A stretch of DNA of 64,000 bases from Kitasatospora sp. A2-31 (GCF_022288725.1 NZ_JAKNTA010000005.1:347658-411657), one strand, 5' to 3'. Counted from the stretch's first letter, positions 7,845 through 17,198 are shown. The notes: generated by a model not told the origin, from the letters alone. Program-made: numbers and translations.

Positions 7845-9125
7845 ATGGGGACAGTGACCGACCCGGCGGGCGTCGGCGTCCCCGCGGACCTCGCCGACCC
7901 CGCCTTCTGGCGGCTGCCCGCCGCCGACCGTGCCGCCGGCTTCGCGGCGCTGCGCCGCCTCCCCGGCCCGCTCTTCTTCGGCGAGGGGCCGGCCGGCGGC
8001 CGGGCCGGGAAGGGCCCGCGCAGGGGCTTCCACGCCCTGGTCCGCCACGCCGACGTGGTCGAGGCCGGCCGGACGCCCGCCGTCTTCCTCAGCGGCCCCG
8101 GGGTCACCACCCCCGAACCCGCCCGCTGGGTCCGGCTGCTGTTCGGCGACTCGATGGTCAACCTGGACGACCCCCGCCACGCCCAGCTGCGCCGGATCGT
8201 CTCCCGGGCCTTCACCCCGCGCCTGCTCGCCCGGGCCGAGGAGGACATCCGCCGGGTGGCGGGGGAACTGGTCGACCGGGTGGAGCGGGAGCGGCCCGAG
8301 GACTTCGTCACCGCGGTCGCCGCCGAGCTCCCCTTCCAGGTGATCTGCAACATGATGGGCATCCCCGGGGAACCCCGCCGCGCCATCCTCGACGAGGTCA
8401 ACCACGCCTCCGAGCACACCGGGGTCGCCCGCCCGCTGCGCAGCCGGATCCGGGTGCCCGGGCGCGGACTGCGGGCGCTCGCCCGGATGCAGGGCATGGT
8501 CGCCGACCTCGGTCGGGAGCGCCGCCGCCGGCCCGCCGACGACCTGATCTCCGCCCTGGTCACCGCCGACGTCGACGGCCGCCGGCTGACCGGGCGGGAG
8601 CTCGGTGCGTTCTTCTCCCTGCTGCTGGTCGCCGGGGTGGAGACCACCCGCAACGCCCTCGCCCACGGTCTGCACCTGCTCACCACCCACCCCGAGCAGC
8701 GGGAGCTGCTGGTCGCCGCCCCCGAACGCCACCTCGCCGGCGCGGTGGACGAGATCGTCCGCCACGCCACGCCGATCATCCAGTTCCGCCGCACCCTGGC
8801 CGTCGACCACCGCCTCGGCGGTCCGGACGGCCCGCTGCTGCCGGCGGGGGAGAAGGCGGTGCTGTTCTTCGCCTCCGCCAACCGCGACGAGGCCGTCTTC
8901 GCCGATCCGGACGCCTTCGACATCACCCGCAGCCCGAACCCGCACCTCGGCTTCGGCGGGGGCGGCCCGCACTACTGCCTCGGCGCCCACCTCGCCCGGC
9001 AGGAGATGAAGGTGCTGTTCCGCGAGCTGTTCACCCGGCTGCCGGCGGCCCGGTCGGTCGGCGAGCCGGAGCTGGTCCCGTCCAACTTCGACAACCGGGT
9101 ACGGGCCCTGCGGTTCACTTTCTGA
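7845..9125 (+). CDS. Cytochrome P450
   Basis: A 426-aa P450 with all standard elements: I-helix AGVETT at residues 263-268, ExxR as EIVR at 303-306, and haem loop FGGGGPHYCLG with the Cys at 378. The GGGGPHYCLGAHLAR form is typical of actinobacterial CYPs related to the sterol/fatty-acid omega-hydroxylase groups (CYP124/125/142-like), but the exact family cannot be assigned by eye. ATG 7845 has GGAGG 7 nt upstream. It stands alone, convergent with a metallo-hydrolase gene, with its own promoter-like region. Unlike the P450 at 2183-3520 it keeps the I-helix Thr, so ordinary hydroxylation is expected. The substrate is unknown. Confidence 0.92.
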   Translation: MGTVTDPAGVGVPADLADPAFWRLPAADRAAGFAALRRLPGPLFFGEGPAGGRAGKGPRRGFHALVRHADVVEAGRTPAVFLSGPGVTTPEPARWVRLLFGDSMVNLDDPRHAQLRRIVSRAFTPRLLARAEEDIRRVAGELVDRVERERPEDFVTAVAAELPFQVICNMMGIPGEPRRAILDEVNHASEHTGVARPLRSRIRVPGRGLRALARMQGMVADLGRERRRRPADDLISALVTADVDGRRLTGRELGAFFSLLLVAGVETTRNALAHGLHLLTTHPEQRELLVAAPERHLAGAVDEIVRHATPIIQFRRTLAVDHRLGGPDGPLLPAGEKAVLFFASANRDEAVFADPDAFDITRSPNPHLGFGGGGPHYCLGAHLARQEMKVLFRELFTRLPAARSVGEPELVPSNFDNRVRALRFTF

Positions 9126-9134
9126 CCCGCGGCC

Positions 9135-9193
9135 GGTCGGGGCGGGCCCGGGTCGGCGCGGTCCCGGGTCGGGGCGGGCCCGGGTCGGGGCGG
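9135..9193. repeat. Short GC-rich direct repeats in a convergent gap
   Basis: Copies of CGGGTCGGGGCGG(GCC) are repeated three to four times between the P450 stop and the end of the convergent hydrolase gene. No function is visible. They may have arisen by slippage. Confidence 0.55.
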
Positions 9194-9243
9194 CTCGTGC
9201 CCGGCCGGGGCCGGTGGGTGTCCGGTACGGCAAGGGAGCCTGG

Positions 9244-9945
9244 TCAGAGCAGGTCGGCAGGCTCCCAGACCGCGTTGTCGTGCGCGAACAGCACCCGGCG
9301 CGGCCCGAAGCCGCAGATCCGGTCCAGCCAGGCCCGGACGCCGGGGAGCGGCGGCTCGACCCCCTCGCGGGCCGCGCGCCGGGCCAGCACCGCCCCGCCG
9401 AACTCGTGGGCGAAGTCGTACGCCTGACCGGCCAGCACCACCGTCCCGCCGTCCGGCTGCTCCACGACCAGCGACTGGTGGCCGTCCGTGTGCCCGGGCG
9501 TCGGCACCACCCTCACCCCGGGCCAGACCTCCGCCTCGCCGGTCAGCTCCCGGTAGACCGCACCCGGGAAGTCCACCAGGGCGTCGACGGTGTAGTCGCC
9601 GGCCCGGGCCGTGGCCAGCTCCCCGGCCTGCACCAGCACCGGTGTGCCGGCCAGCAGCGGGTTGCCGCCGCAGTGGTCGAAGTGCAGGTGGCAGTTGACC
9701 ACGAGGTCGACGTCGGCGAGCGCCACGCCCGCAGCGGTCAGCGCCTCCGGGAGCGGCCGCCGGACCGGACGGTAGTGCGCCTCCGTCTCCGGGTCGGCCG
9801 CACCGATCCCGGTGTCGAACAGCAGCAGGCCCTCCGGACGCCGTACCAGGTAGGCCAGCACCGGTTCGACGCGCGGCTCCGGCCCGCCCACCTCCGACGC
9901 GGGGCGGACGAGGTAGCCGAGGTCGAGACGGTGGATCGCGGACAC
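9244..9945 (-). CDS. Metallo-beta-lactamase-fold hydrolase (lactonase-like)
   Basis: A 233-aa protein with the zinc-binding HxHxDH motif in NCHLHFDHCGGNP, followed by a metal-ligand His in PTPGHTDGHQS and an Asp position taken by AGQAYDF. Overall layout resembles AHL-lactonase/AttM-type members of the superfamily, which hydrolyse lactones or related esters with two metal ions. There is no signal peptide, so it should be cytoplasmic. Start GTG 9945 follows an AGGGGGG ribosome site. It is divergent from the CoA-transferase gene with a 209-nt gap. Quorum quenching is possible but the family is broad and the substrate is unknown. Confidence 0.85.
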   Translation of the reverse strand: MSAIHRLDLGYLVRPASEVGGPEPRVEPVLAYLVRRPEGLLLFDTGIGAADPETEAHYRPVRRPLPEALTAAGVALADVDLVVNCHLHFDHCGGNPLLAGTPVLVQAGELATARAGDYTVDALVDFPGAVYRELTGEAEVWPGVRVVPTPGHTDGHQSLVVEQPDGGTVVLAGQAYDFAHEFGGAVLARRAAREGVEPPLPGVRAWLDRICGFGPRRVLFAHDNAVWEPADLL

Positions 9946-10154
9946 GCAGGCCCCCCTGATCGGTTCGGACGGGTGGCCCGGGCCGCCCGGCTCCCCGGTG
10001 GGGTCCCGGCGCGCCGGTGTGCCGGCCCCCCGCCCCGGTTCGTACCCTACGCGTCGGCCGGGAGCTGCGGTGCCCGTTCGGCGGGTTCGCCCGACGACCC
10101 GTGCCCGTGGCGGGGGTCACGGCGAGGGCCGGGAAACCCGCGCAGAATGCGGTC

Positions 10155-11567
10155 ATGACAGAGCGTCCGACCCCCCCCGCCGCCGATCCCGCCCCGGCCG
10201 ACCCCGCGTCGGCCGACCGAGCCCCGGCCGACCCCGCCACCGCGTACGCCTGGGGTGCCCTGGGCGGGCCCGCCGCGTTGCTGGAGCGGGTCTCCTTCCA
10301 CGGCCCCGACGCCGTCCTGCCCGCCAGGCTGCCCGTGCGGCAGCTGGCCAGGGCCACCGTCGCGGCCTGCTCGCTGGCGGCCGCCGAGCTGTCCGCACTG
10401 CGCAACGGCGGCGAGGTGCCCGACGTCCCGATCGACCAGGGCGCCGTCGCCACCGCCTTCGTGAGCGAGCGGCACCTGCAGATCGACGGCCGCACACCCG
10501 TCGCCTTCGCGCCGCTCTCCGGCTTCTGGCAGACCGCCGACGGCTGGGTCCGCACCCACGCCAACTACCCGCACCACCGCGCCCGGCTGCTCGACGCCCT
10601 CGGACTGCCCGCCGACACCGAACCCGACCGGCTCGCCCGGACGTTGCGCGAGCACCCCGCCGAGTGGATCCAGGAACGCGCCTACGCGGCAGGCGCACTC
10701 GCCGTCGCCGTCGCGCCGCCGCGTCCCACCACGCTCCCCCTGGTCGAGACACGGACGGTCGGCGAGGCCGCCGTCCGTCCGCTCGGCGAAGCCCCGTTGC
10801 CCGCCGCGGGCCTGCGCGTCCTCGACCTCACCCGGGTGATCGCCGGCCCGGTGGCCACCCGCACCCTCGCCCTGCTCGGCGCCGACGTCCTGCGAATCGA
10901 CTCGCCCCGCCTGCCCGAGGCCGAGGACGCCCACGCCGACACCGGCTTCGGCAAGCGGTCCACCCGGCTCGACCTCGCCGAGGCGGCCGACCGCGCGGTC
11001 TTCGAGGAACTGCTGGCCGGCGCCGACGCCGTCGTCACCGGCTACCGCCCCGGCGCCCTGGACGCCCACGGCCTGGCCGCCGAGGCACTGCTGGAGCGCC
11101 GTCCCGGCCTGGTCGTCGCCCAGCTCGACGCCTGGGGCCGCACCGGTCCCTGGGCCGGGCGCCGCGGCTTCGACAGCCTGGTCCAGGCCGGCGTCGGCAT
11201 CGCCGTCACCGAGGCCGGCGCCGACGGCCGACCGGGCGTCCTGCCCGCCCAGGCCCTCGACCACGGCACCGGCTACCTGATCGCCGCCGGCGTGCTGCGC
11301 GCGCTCACCGACCAGCGCACCGGCCGCCCGGGCGGCCGCCACCTGCGCTACTCCCTGGCCGGCACCGCCTCCTGGCTGCAGTACGGCATCGCGCCGCTCG
11401 CGCCGCTCGACGACGAGCCGTACGACCCGGCGACCTGGCTCGTCGAGACGGACTCCCCGTACGGCAGGCTGCGCCACGCCCTGCCCCCGGTCGGCTACCG
11501 GGGCGGCCCCGCCGACTGGTCCCGCCCGCCCGGCCGCTGGGGGACGGACGCACCGGTCTGGCGCTGA
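10155..11567 (+). CDS. CoA-transferase family III (CaiB/BaiF) protein
   Basis: A 470-aa protein. The diagnostic central motif is LRVLDLTRVIAGPVATRTL followed by GADVLRIDSP, where family III enzymes bind CoA, with later SLVQAGVGIAVTEAG and a GGRHLRYSLAGTASW segment. These enzymes move CoA between carboxylic acids through an acyl-Asp intermediate. The first ~25 residues are Ala/Pro/Asp repeats. ATG 10155 was chosen because upstream sequence is non-conserved and Pro/Arg-rich; no strong ribosome site is seen. It is longer than many CaiB proteins because of an extra N-terminal domain (residues ~30-210), as in the L-carnitine/alpha-methylacyl-CoA related forms of actinobacteria. The substrate is unknown. 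Confidence 0.85.
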   Translation: MTERPTPPAADPAPADPASADRAPADPATAYAWGALGGPAALLERVSFHGPDAVLPARLPVRQLARATVAACSLAAAELSALRNGGEVPDVPIDQGAVATAFVSERHLQIDGRTPVAFAPLSGFWQTADGWVRTHANYPHHRARLLDALGLPADTEPDRLARTLREHPAEWIQERAYAAGALAVAVAPPRPTTLPLVETRTVGEAAVRPLGEAPLPAAGLRVLDLTRVIAGPVATRTLALLGADVLRIDSPRLPEAEDAHADTGFGKRSTRLDLAEAADRAVFEELLAGADAVVTGYRPGALDAHGLAAEALLERRPGLVVAQLDAWGRTGPWAGRRGFDSLVQAGVGIAVTEAGADGRPGVLPAQALDHGTGYLIAAGVLRALTDQRTGRPGGRHLRYSLAGTASWLQYGIAPLAPLDDEPYDPATWLVETDSPYGRLRHALPPVGYRGGPADWSRPPGRWGTDAPVWR

Positions 11568-11638
11568 AAGCGGACGCCGGCCCGGCCCGCCGTCAGGCCG
11601 GCGGGCCGGCTGTCCGACCACTCTGGGATCATGGCGGA

Positions 11639-12283
11639 ATGGCCGCACACGCAACCGACTTCACCTGGTTCGGCGAGCACTACGCCGAGCTCGCCGAGGC
11701 GTACTGCCTGACCCTCGTCCAGGGGCTCTCCGCGGAGGAACTGCTGGGCCGGTTCGCCGCTCTCCCCGGCCGGCGGGTCACCGGTCTGCAGGCGGTGGTG
11801 GAGGCCTGGGACGCGTTCGAGGACGGCGAGGACGAGACACTCGGCGACGACGAGCAGGACCGCCTGCTCATCGCCGTCACCCGGCTCGACGGCTGGGCGC
11901 TGGCGGTCGAGGTGAACGGCTACCTCGGCACGACCTGGACCCTCCTCCCGGGCCTCGCCGAGGGCACCCGGCTGGTCTCGCACTTCCGCAACGTCAACGC
12001 CGTCGACCACTTCCACTGGTGGGAGGACGGCCGGACCAGGCTCCACTTCGAACCGCTCTTCCCCGAGCAGCGGGACGGCTCGGACGCCGATGCGCCGGGC
12101 ATCCCCGAGCTGCTGACGGGCTGCGGCTTCCTGCCGGCCGACGACGACCGGGGCGGCGGCCCGGGGAACGGTCTGCACACCCGGGCGGCCTTCGCCCTCG
12201 CCGAGCGGCTGACGGACGTCCGCCTCACCGCCGGGGCCCTGGAGTCGGCGGAGTACGTCCTCGGCTACGCGCCCCGGCCGTAA
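11639..12283 (+). CDS. Conserved actinobacterial protein of unknown function (DUF6461-like)
   Basis: A 214-aa soluble protein with an aromatic N-terminus (DFTWFGEHYAELAEAYC) and an acidic central region, ending with a potential helix bundle (TRAAFALAERL). It looks like the DUF6461 group common in Streptomyces, of unknown role. The start is ATG 11639, with the reading frame closed upstream by the CoA-transferase end 71 nt before. It probably has its own transcript. No catalytic motif is visible. Confidence 0.65.
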   Translation: MAAHATDFTWFGEHYAELAEAYCLTLVQGLSAEELLGRFAALPGRRVTGLQAVVEAWDAFEDGEDETLGDDEQDRLLIAVTRLDGWALAVEVNGYLGTTWTLLPGLAEGTRLVSHFRNVNAVDHFHWWEDGRTRLHFEPLFPEQRDGSDADAPGIPELLTGCGFLPADDDRGGGPGNGLHTRAAFALAERLTDVRLTAGALESAEYVLGYAPRP

Positions 12284-12328
12284 CGGCAGGCGTCGCCCCG
12301 CGTCGTGCCGCATCGCGCCGCGCCGCGC

Positions 12329-12928
12329 TCAGACACCGGACGGGATGTCCTTGGCCCGGCCGCGGATCCGGAAGGCCGTCACGATCTCGATCAGGCCGAG
12401 GACGAGCAGCCAGCACCCGGCGAGCACGGTCAGCGCGGTGATCGAGCCGGCCGGCCAGAGCATCAGCAGCACACCGGCCAGGGTGTTGGCCACACCGGCG
12501 AAGATCTGCCAGCCGCGCGCGGGCATCGTCTCGTCCGAGATCGCGGCGGCCAGCTGGGTGATGCCCCGGAAGAGCCAGCCGATCCCGATCCAGATCGCCA
12601 GCAGCAGCACCGACTGCGCCGCGCTGCGGAAGCAGAGGAGCCCGAGCAGCACGCAGATCGCGCCGCTGATGAAGGCGAGTACGCGCAGGGCGGTGGTGGC
12701 GTGGGTGCCGAAGGCGGCGACGAGCTGCACGATCCCGATGATCAGCAGGTAGACGCCGAACAGGACGCCGACCACCAGCAGCGTCTGCTTCGGCCAGGCG
12801 AGCACGACGATCCCGAGGGCGAGCGAGGCGAGCCCGGCGATCAGCAGGACCTGCCAGGCGGCCTTGGCGAGCATGCCGAGCGGGCCCTGGACCGGGGAAC
12901 CGTTGGGGGTGATGATCGGGGAGACCAC
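12329..12928 (-). CDS. HdeD/DUF308-family membrane protein
   Basis: A 199-aa integral membrane protein with six hydrophobic segments arranged as three similar hairpins, e.g. VLLIAGLASLALGIVVLAWP, then GVLFGVYLLIIGIVQLVAAF. The repeated LxGIxxLxxP pattern is that of HdeD/DUF308 proteins, implicated in acid or general stress in enterobacteria; the function in actinobacteria is unknown. GTG 12928 is the start, with AGGAG 9 nt upstream. It is divergent from the channel-like gene at 13145, sharing a 216-nt control region. Confidence 0.85.
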   Translation of the reverse strand: MVSPIITPNGSPVQGPLGMLAKAAWQVLLIAGLASLALGIVVLAWPKQTLLVVGVLFGVYLLIIGIVQLVAAFGTHATTALRVLAFISGAICVLLGLLCFRSAAQSVLLLAIWIGIGWLFRGITQLAAAISDETMPARGWQIFAGVANTLAGVLLMLWPAGSITALTVLAGCWLLVLGLIEIVTAFRIRGRAKDIPSGV

Positions 12929-13144
12929 GGCGGCGAACTCCTGACGGCTGGGTGAGGAACGGCGGCCGGGCCCGGGGGTCCGGCCGGGGGCTGCTGCCGG
13001 GAGTGGCAGGGGGCGCCTCCCAGGATCGTCGGGCGTGATCCGGTTCGCCCGCCGGACGCACCCGTTCGGGGAGGGCGAACTGCTTTCCCCCCAGCCACCG
13101 GAACGCCATCTGCCGATCACTCGCCGTAGATATGATCCGGCGAT

Positions 13145-15094
13145 ATGACTTCTGCAGGGTGGGGGACCCCTCCGGTTGGGCCGATCAGCCAGCACTACAT
13201 CGTCTGCGGCGGGAACGCGCTCGCACACCGCCTGGCCCTGGAGCTGGTCGAACAGTACGAAGTCCCGGTGGTGGTCCTGGTCCCGGACCGGACCCGCGAG
13301 CACGCCCCGCAGATCGAGCAGCTGGCCGGGGTCGCGGCGGTGGTGGAGTTCAGCAGCGTCACCGAGGAGGCGCTGCGCGCGGTCCGGGTGGAGACCGCGC
13401 GCGGGATCGCCCTGGTCGACGGCTCCGACCAGGAGAACATCCACACCGCGCTCAGGGCCCAGGAGCACAACCCCGACATCCGCATCGTGCTGCGGATGTT
13501 CAACCAGCGTCTCGGTGAGAACATCGAACGTCTGCTGAGGAACGGCGCCGCGCTCTCCGGTTCGGCCACCGCCGCGCCGGCCTTCGCCGCGGCCGCGCTC
13601 TCCCGCCCCAACTCCGTCCAGGTCGGCGACCGATTCCTGTACATCGCCTACGACGACGACATCGACTCCAGCCGGATCTGCGTCGTCGCCGACCGGATCG
13701 ACCGCCAACACCTCGGCCGGATCCGGCTGCTGCCGGAGCAGGAGGGCGACTCGGCCTCGTTCGTCCGGCTGGCCAGCGAGTTCGGCGACGACGGACCGGT
13801 GCGGCGGGTGCGGAACGCGGACGCCCCCGACGCGGGCCGCCCGGCGGAGGCTCCCGAGGTGCCGAGCCGGGACGAGGGCGCGCCGGACGAGTCCGCGACG
13901 CCGGAGCACGCGGTGCCCGACGCGGCCGAAGACGTGCCCGACGCGCCCGGCGACGTGCCCGGCGCGCCCGGTCCCGCACCCGCGGCGCCCGGCGGGGTGG
14001 CGGCGCTGCAGGCACTGCCCAGCGAGCCGCGGGTGCGGATCGCCTGGACCCGCCGGCTCCGCTGGCGGCTGCTCGACACCCTGCGCTACCTCACGAGCGC
14101 CCGGCTCCGGCTGGTGCTGATCACCGCGCTGGCCGCCGTGCTGATGTCCTTCGGCCTGCTCTGGTACCTCAACCGGGACTTCGGCTGGTCCCTCTACGTC
14201 TCCCTGCTCGACCTCGCGGGCGCCGCCCAGCCCGACCAGCCCGCCGACGCGGCCGCGGGCACCGGCACCGGGGGCCTGTGGCAGCGGGTCGCACAGGTGG
14301 TGATCACCTTCTGCGGCATCACCTTCGTGCCCGTCGCCACCGCGATCATGGTCGAGGTGCTCGGCTCCGGCCGGCGGGGACAGCCCCGCAACCCCGGTGC
14401 GGGCACCCGCGACCACGTCATCGTGGCCGGGCTCGGCAACGTCGGCACCCGGGTCGTCGCCCAGCTGCACGGCATGGGCGTGCCGGTGGTCGGCCTGGAG
14501 CGCGACCCGCAGGCGCGCGGCATCTCGGCCGTCCGCGCCCTCGGCGTGCCGGTCGTGGTGGACGACGGCCCGCTCGCGGAGCAGCTGCGCCGGGCCCGGC
14601 TGAAGCACAGCCGCGCGGTGGTCGCGGTCAGCGGGGACGACGCCACCAACCTGGAGGCGGCGCTGGAGGCGCGCGCGGTGCGGCCCGACGTCCGCGTGGT
14701 GGTCCGGCTCTTCGACGACAACTTCGCCCGTCACGTGTACGCCACGCTGGACAACGCGGCCTCGCGCTCGACGTCCTACCTCGCCGCGCCCGCGTTCGCG
14801 GCGGCCCTGATGGGACGCGAGGTGCTGGGCACGCTCTCGGTGTTCCGGCACGTGCTGCTCATCGCCGAGCTGCGGGTGGAGGAGGGCAGCGGACTGGTCG
14901 GGATGAACCGGCACGACCTGGAGGACCCGGGTGGCGTCCGGGTGGTGGCCGTCCGGCTGGCCGCCGGCCCGCGCGCGTACCAGTGGAACTACGCCGACCG
15001 CACCCGGCAGCTCGTTCCGGGCGACCGGATCGTGGTCGCCGCCAGCCGCGGCGGCCTGGCCCGCCTCAACACCGCCCTGGTGCGCGAGGGCTGA
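13145..15094 (+). CDS. CASTOR/POLLUX-like or TrkA-N/RCK ion-channel-related protein
   Basis: A 649-aa protein with two NAD-binding Rossmann/RCK domains. The first (residues ~15-140) begins YIVCGGNALA. The second (~420-540) has the full VIVAGLGNVGTR glycine motif. A Pro/Ala/Asp-rich linker (~215-290) follows the first domain, then two membrane segments: VLITALAAVLMSFGLLWYL and VAQVVITFCGITFVPVATAI. The loop between them would be the pore but lacks a TVGYG potassium filter (it reads SLLDLAGAAQ). RCK domains gate ion flow in response to nucleotides or ions. The order RCK-2TM-RCK is unusual compared with 2TM-RCK channels. ATG 13145 is used. The gene ends inside a perfect terminator hairpin. Confidence 0.82.
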   Translation: MTSAGWGTPPVGPISQHYIVCGGNALAHRLALELVEQYEVPVVVLVPDRTREHAPQIEQLAGVAAVVEFSSVTEEALRAVRVETARGIALVDGSDQENIHTALRAQEHNPDIRIVLRMFNQRLGENIERLLRNGAALSGSATAAPAFAAAALSRPNSVQVGDRFLYIAYDDDIDSSRICVVADRIDRQHLGRIRLLPEQEGDSASFVRLASEFGDDGPVRRVRNADAPDAGRPAEAPEVPSRDEGAPDESATPEHAVPDAAEDVPDAPGDVPGAPGPAPAAPGGVAALQALPSEPRVRIAWTRRLRWRLLDTLRYLTSARLRLVLITALAAVLMSFGLLWYLNRDFGWSLYVSLLDLAGAAQPDQPADAAAGTGTGGLWQRVAQVVITFCGITFVPVATAIMVEVLGSGRRGQPRNPGAGTRDHVIVAGLGNVGTRVVAQLHGMGVPVVGLERDPQARGISAVRALGVPVVVDDGPLAEQLRRARLKHSRAVVAVSGDDATNLEAALEARAVRPDVRVVVRLFDDNFARHVYATLDNAASRSTSYLAAPAFAAALMGREVLGTLSVFRHVLLIAELRVEEGSGLVGMNRHDLEDPGGVRVVAVRLAAGPRAYQWNYADRTRQLVPGDRIVVAASRGGLARLNTALVREG

Positions 15095-15136
15095 CGGCGT
15101 TCGGCGGAGGGGGCCGACCCCTCCGCCGAACGCCGT
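15094..15136. terminator. Bidirectional hairpin terminator
   Basis: A perfect 19-bp inverted repeat with a 5-nt loop (arms 15094-15112 and 15118-15136) between the convergent channel-like and enoyl-CoA hydratase genes. The left arm begins at the last base of the channel-like gene's stop codon. There is no U-tract, as is usual in GC-rich actinobacteria. Confidence 0.85.
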
Positions 15137-15146
15137 CGGCTGGCCC

Positions 15147-15926
15147 TCAGCGGTGCGAGAAGTTCGCCGGCCGCTTCTCGGCGAAGGCGGCCATGCCCTC
15201 CTTCTGGTCCGCCGTGGCGAACGCGGCGTGGAACAGGCGCCGCTCGAAGCGGACGCCCTCGGCGAGGGTGGTCTCGAAGGCCCGGTTCACGCTCTCCTTC
15301 ATCATGATGCTGGCGGGCGTCGACATCTCCGCGACCTTCTCCGCCGTGGCCAGCGCCTCCGCCAGCAGCTGGTCCGCCGGGACGATCCGCGACACCAGGC
15401 CGGCCCGCTCCGCCTCCTCGGCGCCCATCATCCGGCCGGTCAGGCAGAGCTCCATCGCCTTGGCCTTGCCGATCGCGCGGGTCAGCCGCTGCGAGCCGCC
15501 GATGCCCGGGATCACGCCGAGCTTGATCTCCGGCTGGCCGAACTTCGCGGTGTCCGCGGCCAGCAGGATGTCGCAGAGCATCGCGAGCTCGCAGCCGCCC
15601 CCGAGGGCGAAGCCGGCGACCGCCGCCACGACCGGCTTGCGCAGCTCGCCCAGACGGTCCCACGGGCCCAGCCAGTCGTCGAGGTAGACGTCGGGGAAGC
15701 GGTTGCCCTGCATCTCCTTGATGTCGGCGCCGGCGGCGAAGGCCTTCTCCGACCCGGTGATGACCAGACAGCCGATCTCCGGGTCGCGGTCGAAGGCGGT
15801 GGCGGCCGCGACGACCTCGTTCATCAGCCGGGTGTTCAGCGCGTTGAGCGCCTCCGGCCGGTTGAGGGTGATCAGCCCGACCCGGCCCTTGCGCTCGACC
15901 AGGATCGTCTCGTAGGTCTCGGTCAT
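15147..15926 (-). CDS. Enoyl-CoA hydratase
   Basis: A 259-aa crotonase-fold enzyme that hydrates trans-2-enoyl-CoA in fatty-acid or amino-acid oxidation. Oxyanion-hole strands are AAGADIKEM and GFALGGGCELAML. The two catalytic Glu are in GGGCELA and GQPEIKLGVIPGIGG, as in mitochondrial ECHS1. The C-terminal RRLFHAAFATADQKEGMAAF is also typical. ATG 15926 has GGGAG upstream. An in-frame start 33 nt earlier is less likely. It follows 118 nt behind the hydroxyisobutyryl-CoA hydrolase gene on the same strand, and the two may be co-transcribed. Confidence 0.95.
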   Translation of the reverse strand: MTETYETILVERKGRVGLITLNRPEALNALNTRLMNEVVAAATAFDRDPEIGCLVITGSEKAFAAGADIKEMQGNRFPDVYLDDWLGPWDRLGELRKPVVAAVAGFALGGGCELAMLCDILLAADTAKFGQPEIKLGVIPGIGGSQRLTRAIGKAKAMELCLTGRMMGAEEAERAGLVSRIVPADQLLAEALATAEKVAEMSTPASIMMKESVNRAFETTLAEGVRFERRLFHAAFATADQKEGMAAFAEKRPANFSHR

Positions 15927-16044
15927 CGTCGTTGACTCCCATTCGCAGCTCGGCGGCACTCTGACGGGGGATACGATCGCGGACGGACCGCCCGAGCGCC
16001 AGTCTCGCCAGGCGAGACGGTCGTCACCAGGCCGGGCCTGCGGC

Positions 16045-17112
16045 TCACCCGAGCCGCAGGTCGCCGCCGGCCGGCGGCTCGAAGAAGGCGGCCACCGCCC
16101 GGTCGTCGACGTCCACCAGGGCGGCGGGGGACCAGCGCGGGTTCCGGTCCTTGTCCACCACCTGCGCGCGGATGCCCTCCACCAGGTCGTGGTGGGCGAG
16201 CGCGGCGCAGGAGACGCGGTACTCCTGCACCAGGGTCTCCGTGAGCGTGCCCTGCCCCGCGGCGCGGCGCAGGGCGGCCAGCGTGACCTTCAGCATGGTC
16301 GGCGAGCGGTCGGCCAGCTCCTCGGCGGCCTGCTTCGCCTCGGGGACGCCGCTGCCGAGCAGCCGCTCGGCGATCTCCTCGACGGTGTCGGCGGCGTAGC
16401 AGGCGTCGATCCACTCCCGCTGCGCGGCCAGCGCGGCGGCCGGCGCCGGCCCGGTGTGCGCGGCGACCACGGCGGCGACGGCGGCGGCGGTCGCGGCGGT
16501 GTCCGCACCGGCCGGGACGGCGGCGAGCGCGGCGAGCAGGGCCGGGACGGCGGAGGAGGGCACGAAGTGGTCGGCGAAGCCGCAGAGCAGCGCGTCGCCG
16601 GGCCCCATCGACCCGGAGGTGAGCCCGAGGTGGGTGCCCAGCTCGCCCGGGGCCTGGGCGAGCAGGCGGCTGCCGCCGACGTCGGGGACCAGGCCGATCC
16701 GGGTCTCCGGCATCGCGACGACGGAGCGCTCGGTCACGATCCGCACCGAGCCGTGGGCGGAGAGGCCGACGCCGCCGCCCATGGTGATGCCGTCCATCAC
16801 CGCGACGTACGGCTTGGGGTAGCGGGAGACGAGGGCGTTCAGGCCGTACTCGTCCGCGAAGAACGTCCGCGAACCGGCCCCGCCGGCCTTGGCGTCGTCG
16901 TGGATCGCGCGGATGTCCGCCCCCGCGCAGAGGCCGCGCTCGCCGGCGCCGGTCAGCACGACGGCGCCCACCGCGTCGTCCGCGGCCCAGGCGTCCAGCG
17001 CCTCCCGGACGGCGGTGATCATGCCGTGGGTCAGCGAGTTGAGCGCCCTGGGCCGGTCGAGCACGATGCGCCCGACCCCGCCGTCCCGGTAGACCTGCAC
17101 CTCTGCGCTCAT
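16045..17112 (-). CDS. 3-hydroxyisobutyryl-CoA hydrolase
   Basis: A 355-aa crotonase-family thioesterase of valine breakdown, longer than enoyl-CoA hydratases by the C-terminal domain that marks HIBCH. The motifs are GLCAGADIRAIHDDA, DGITMGGGVGLSAHG, and PETRIGLVPDVGGSRLLAQAPG; the Glu in PETRIG and Asp in PDVGGS match catalytic positions of HIBCH. It ends with RNPRWSPAALVDVDD, a conserved C-terminal motif of the family (usually DKD..P.W.P). ATG 17112 has GGGAG upstream. Neighbouring enoyl-CoA hydratase acts one step earlier in valine or related catabolism. Confidence 0.92.
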   Translation of the reverse strand: MSAEVQVYRDGGVGRIVLDRPRALNSLTHGMITAVREALDAWAADDAVGAVVLTGAGERGLCAGADIRAIHDDAKAGGAGSRTFFADEYGLNALVSRYPKPYVAVMDGITMGGGVGLSAHGSVRIVTERSVVAMPETRIGLVPDVGGSRLLAQAPGELGTHLGLTSGSMGPGDALLCGFADHFVPSSAVPALLAALAAVPAGADTAATAAAVAAVVAAHTGPAPAAALAAQREWIDACYAADTVEEIAERLLGSGVPEAKQAAEELADRSPTMLKVTLAALRRAAGQGTLTETLVQEYRVSCAALAHHDLVEGIRAQVVDKDRNPRWSPAALVDVDDRAVAAFFEPPAGGDLRLG

Positions 17113-17198
17113 CGGGCCCGCTCCCGTTCCTCGTCGCCGCTTCCCAGGGTGGTCCGGTCGGCCCCCGGACTCCTGCGCCACCGTACTAGCCGCACCGC

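Noticed and set aside
7845..9125. Assigning the second P450 to the isonitrile locus
   Set aside because: It is on the opposite strand with its own promoter-like element and stands over 2.7 kb from the operon, past the sigma gene. Standard I-helix Thr and haem loop suggest an unrelated hydroxylase.
9244..9945. Calling the metallo-hydrolase an AHL lactonase gene
   Set aside because: HxHxDH occurs across the whole superfamily; no quorum-signal genes are nearby, so only the fold is claimed.
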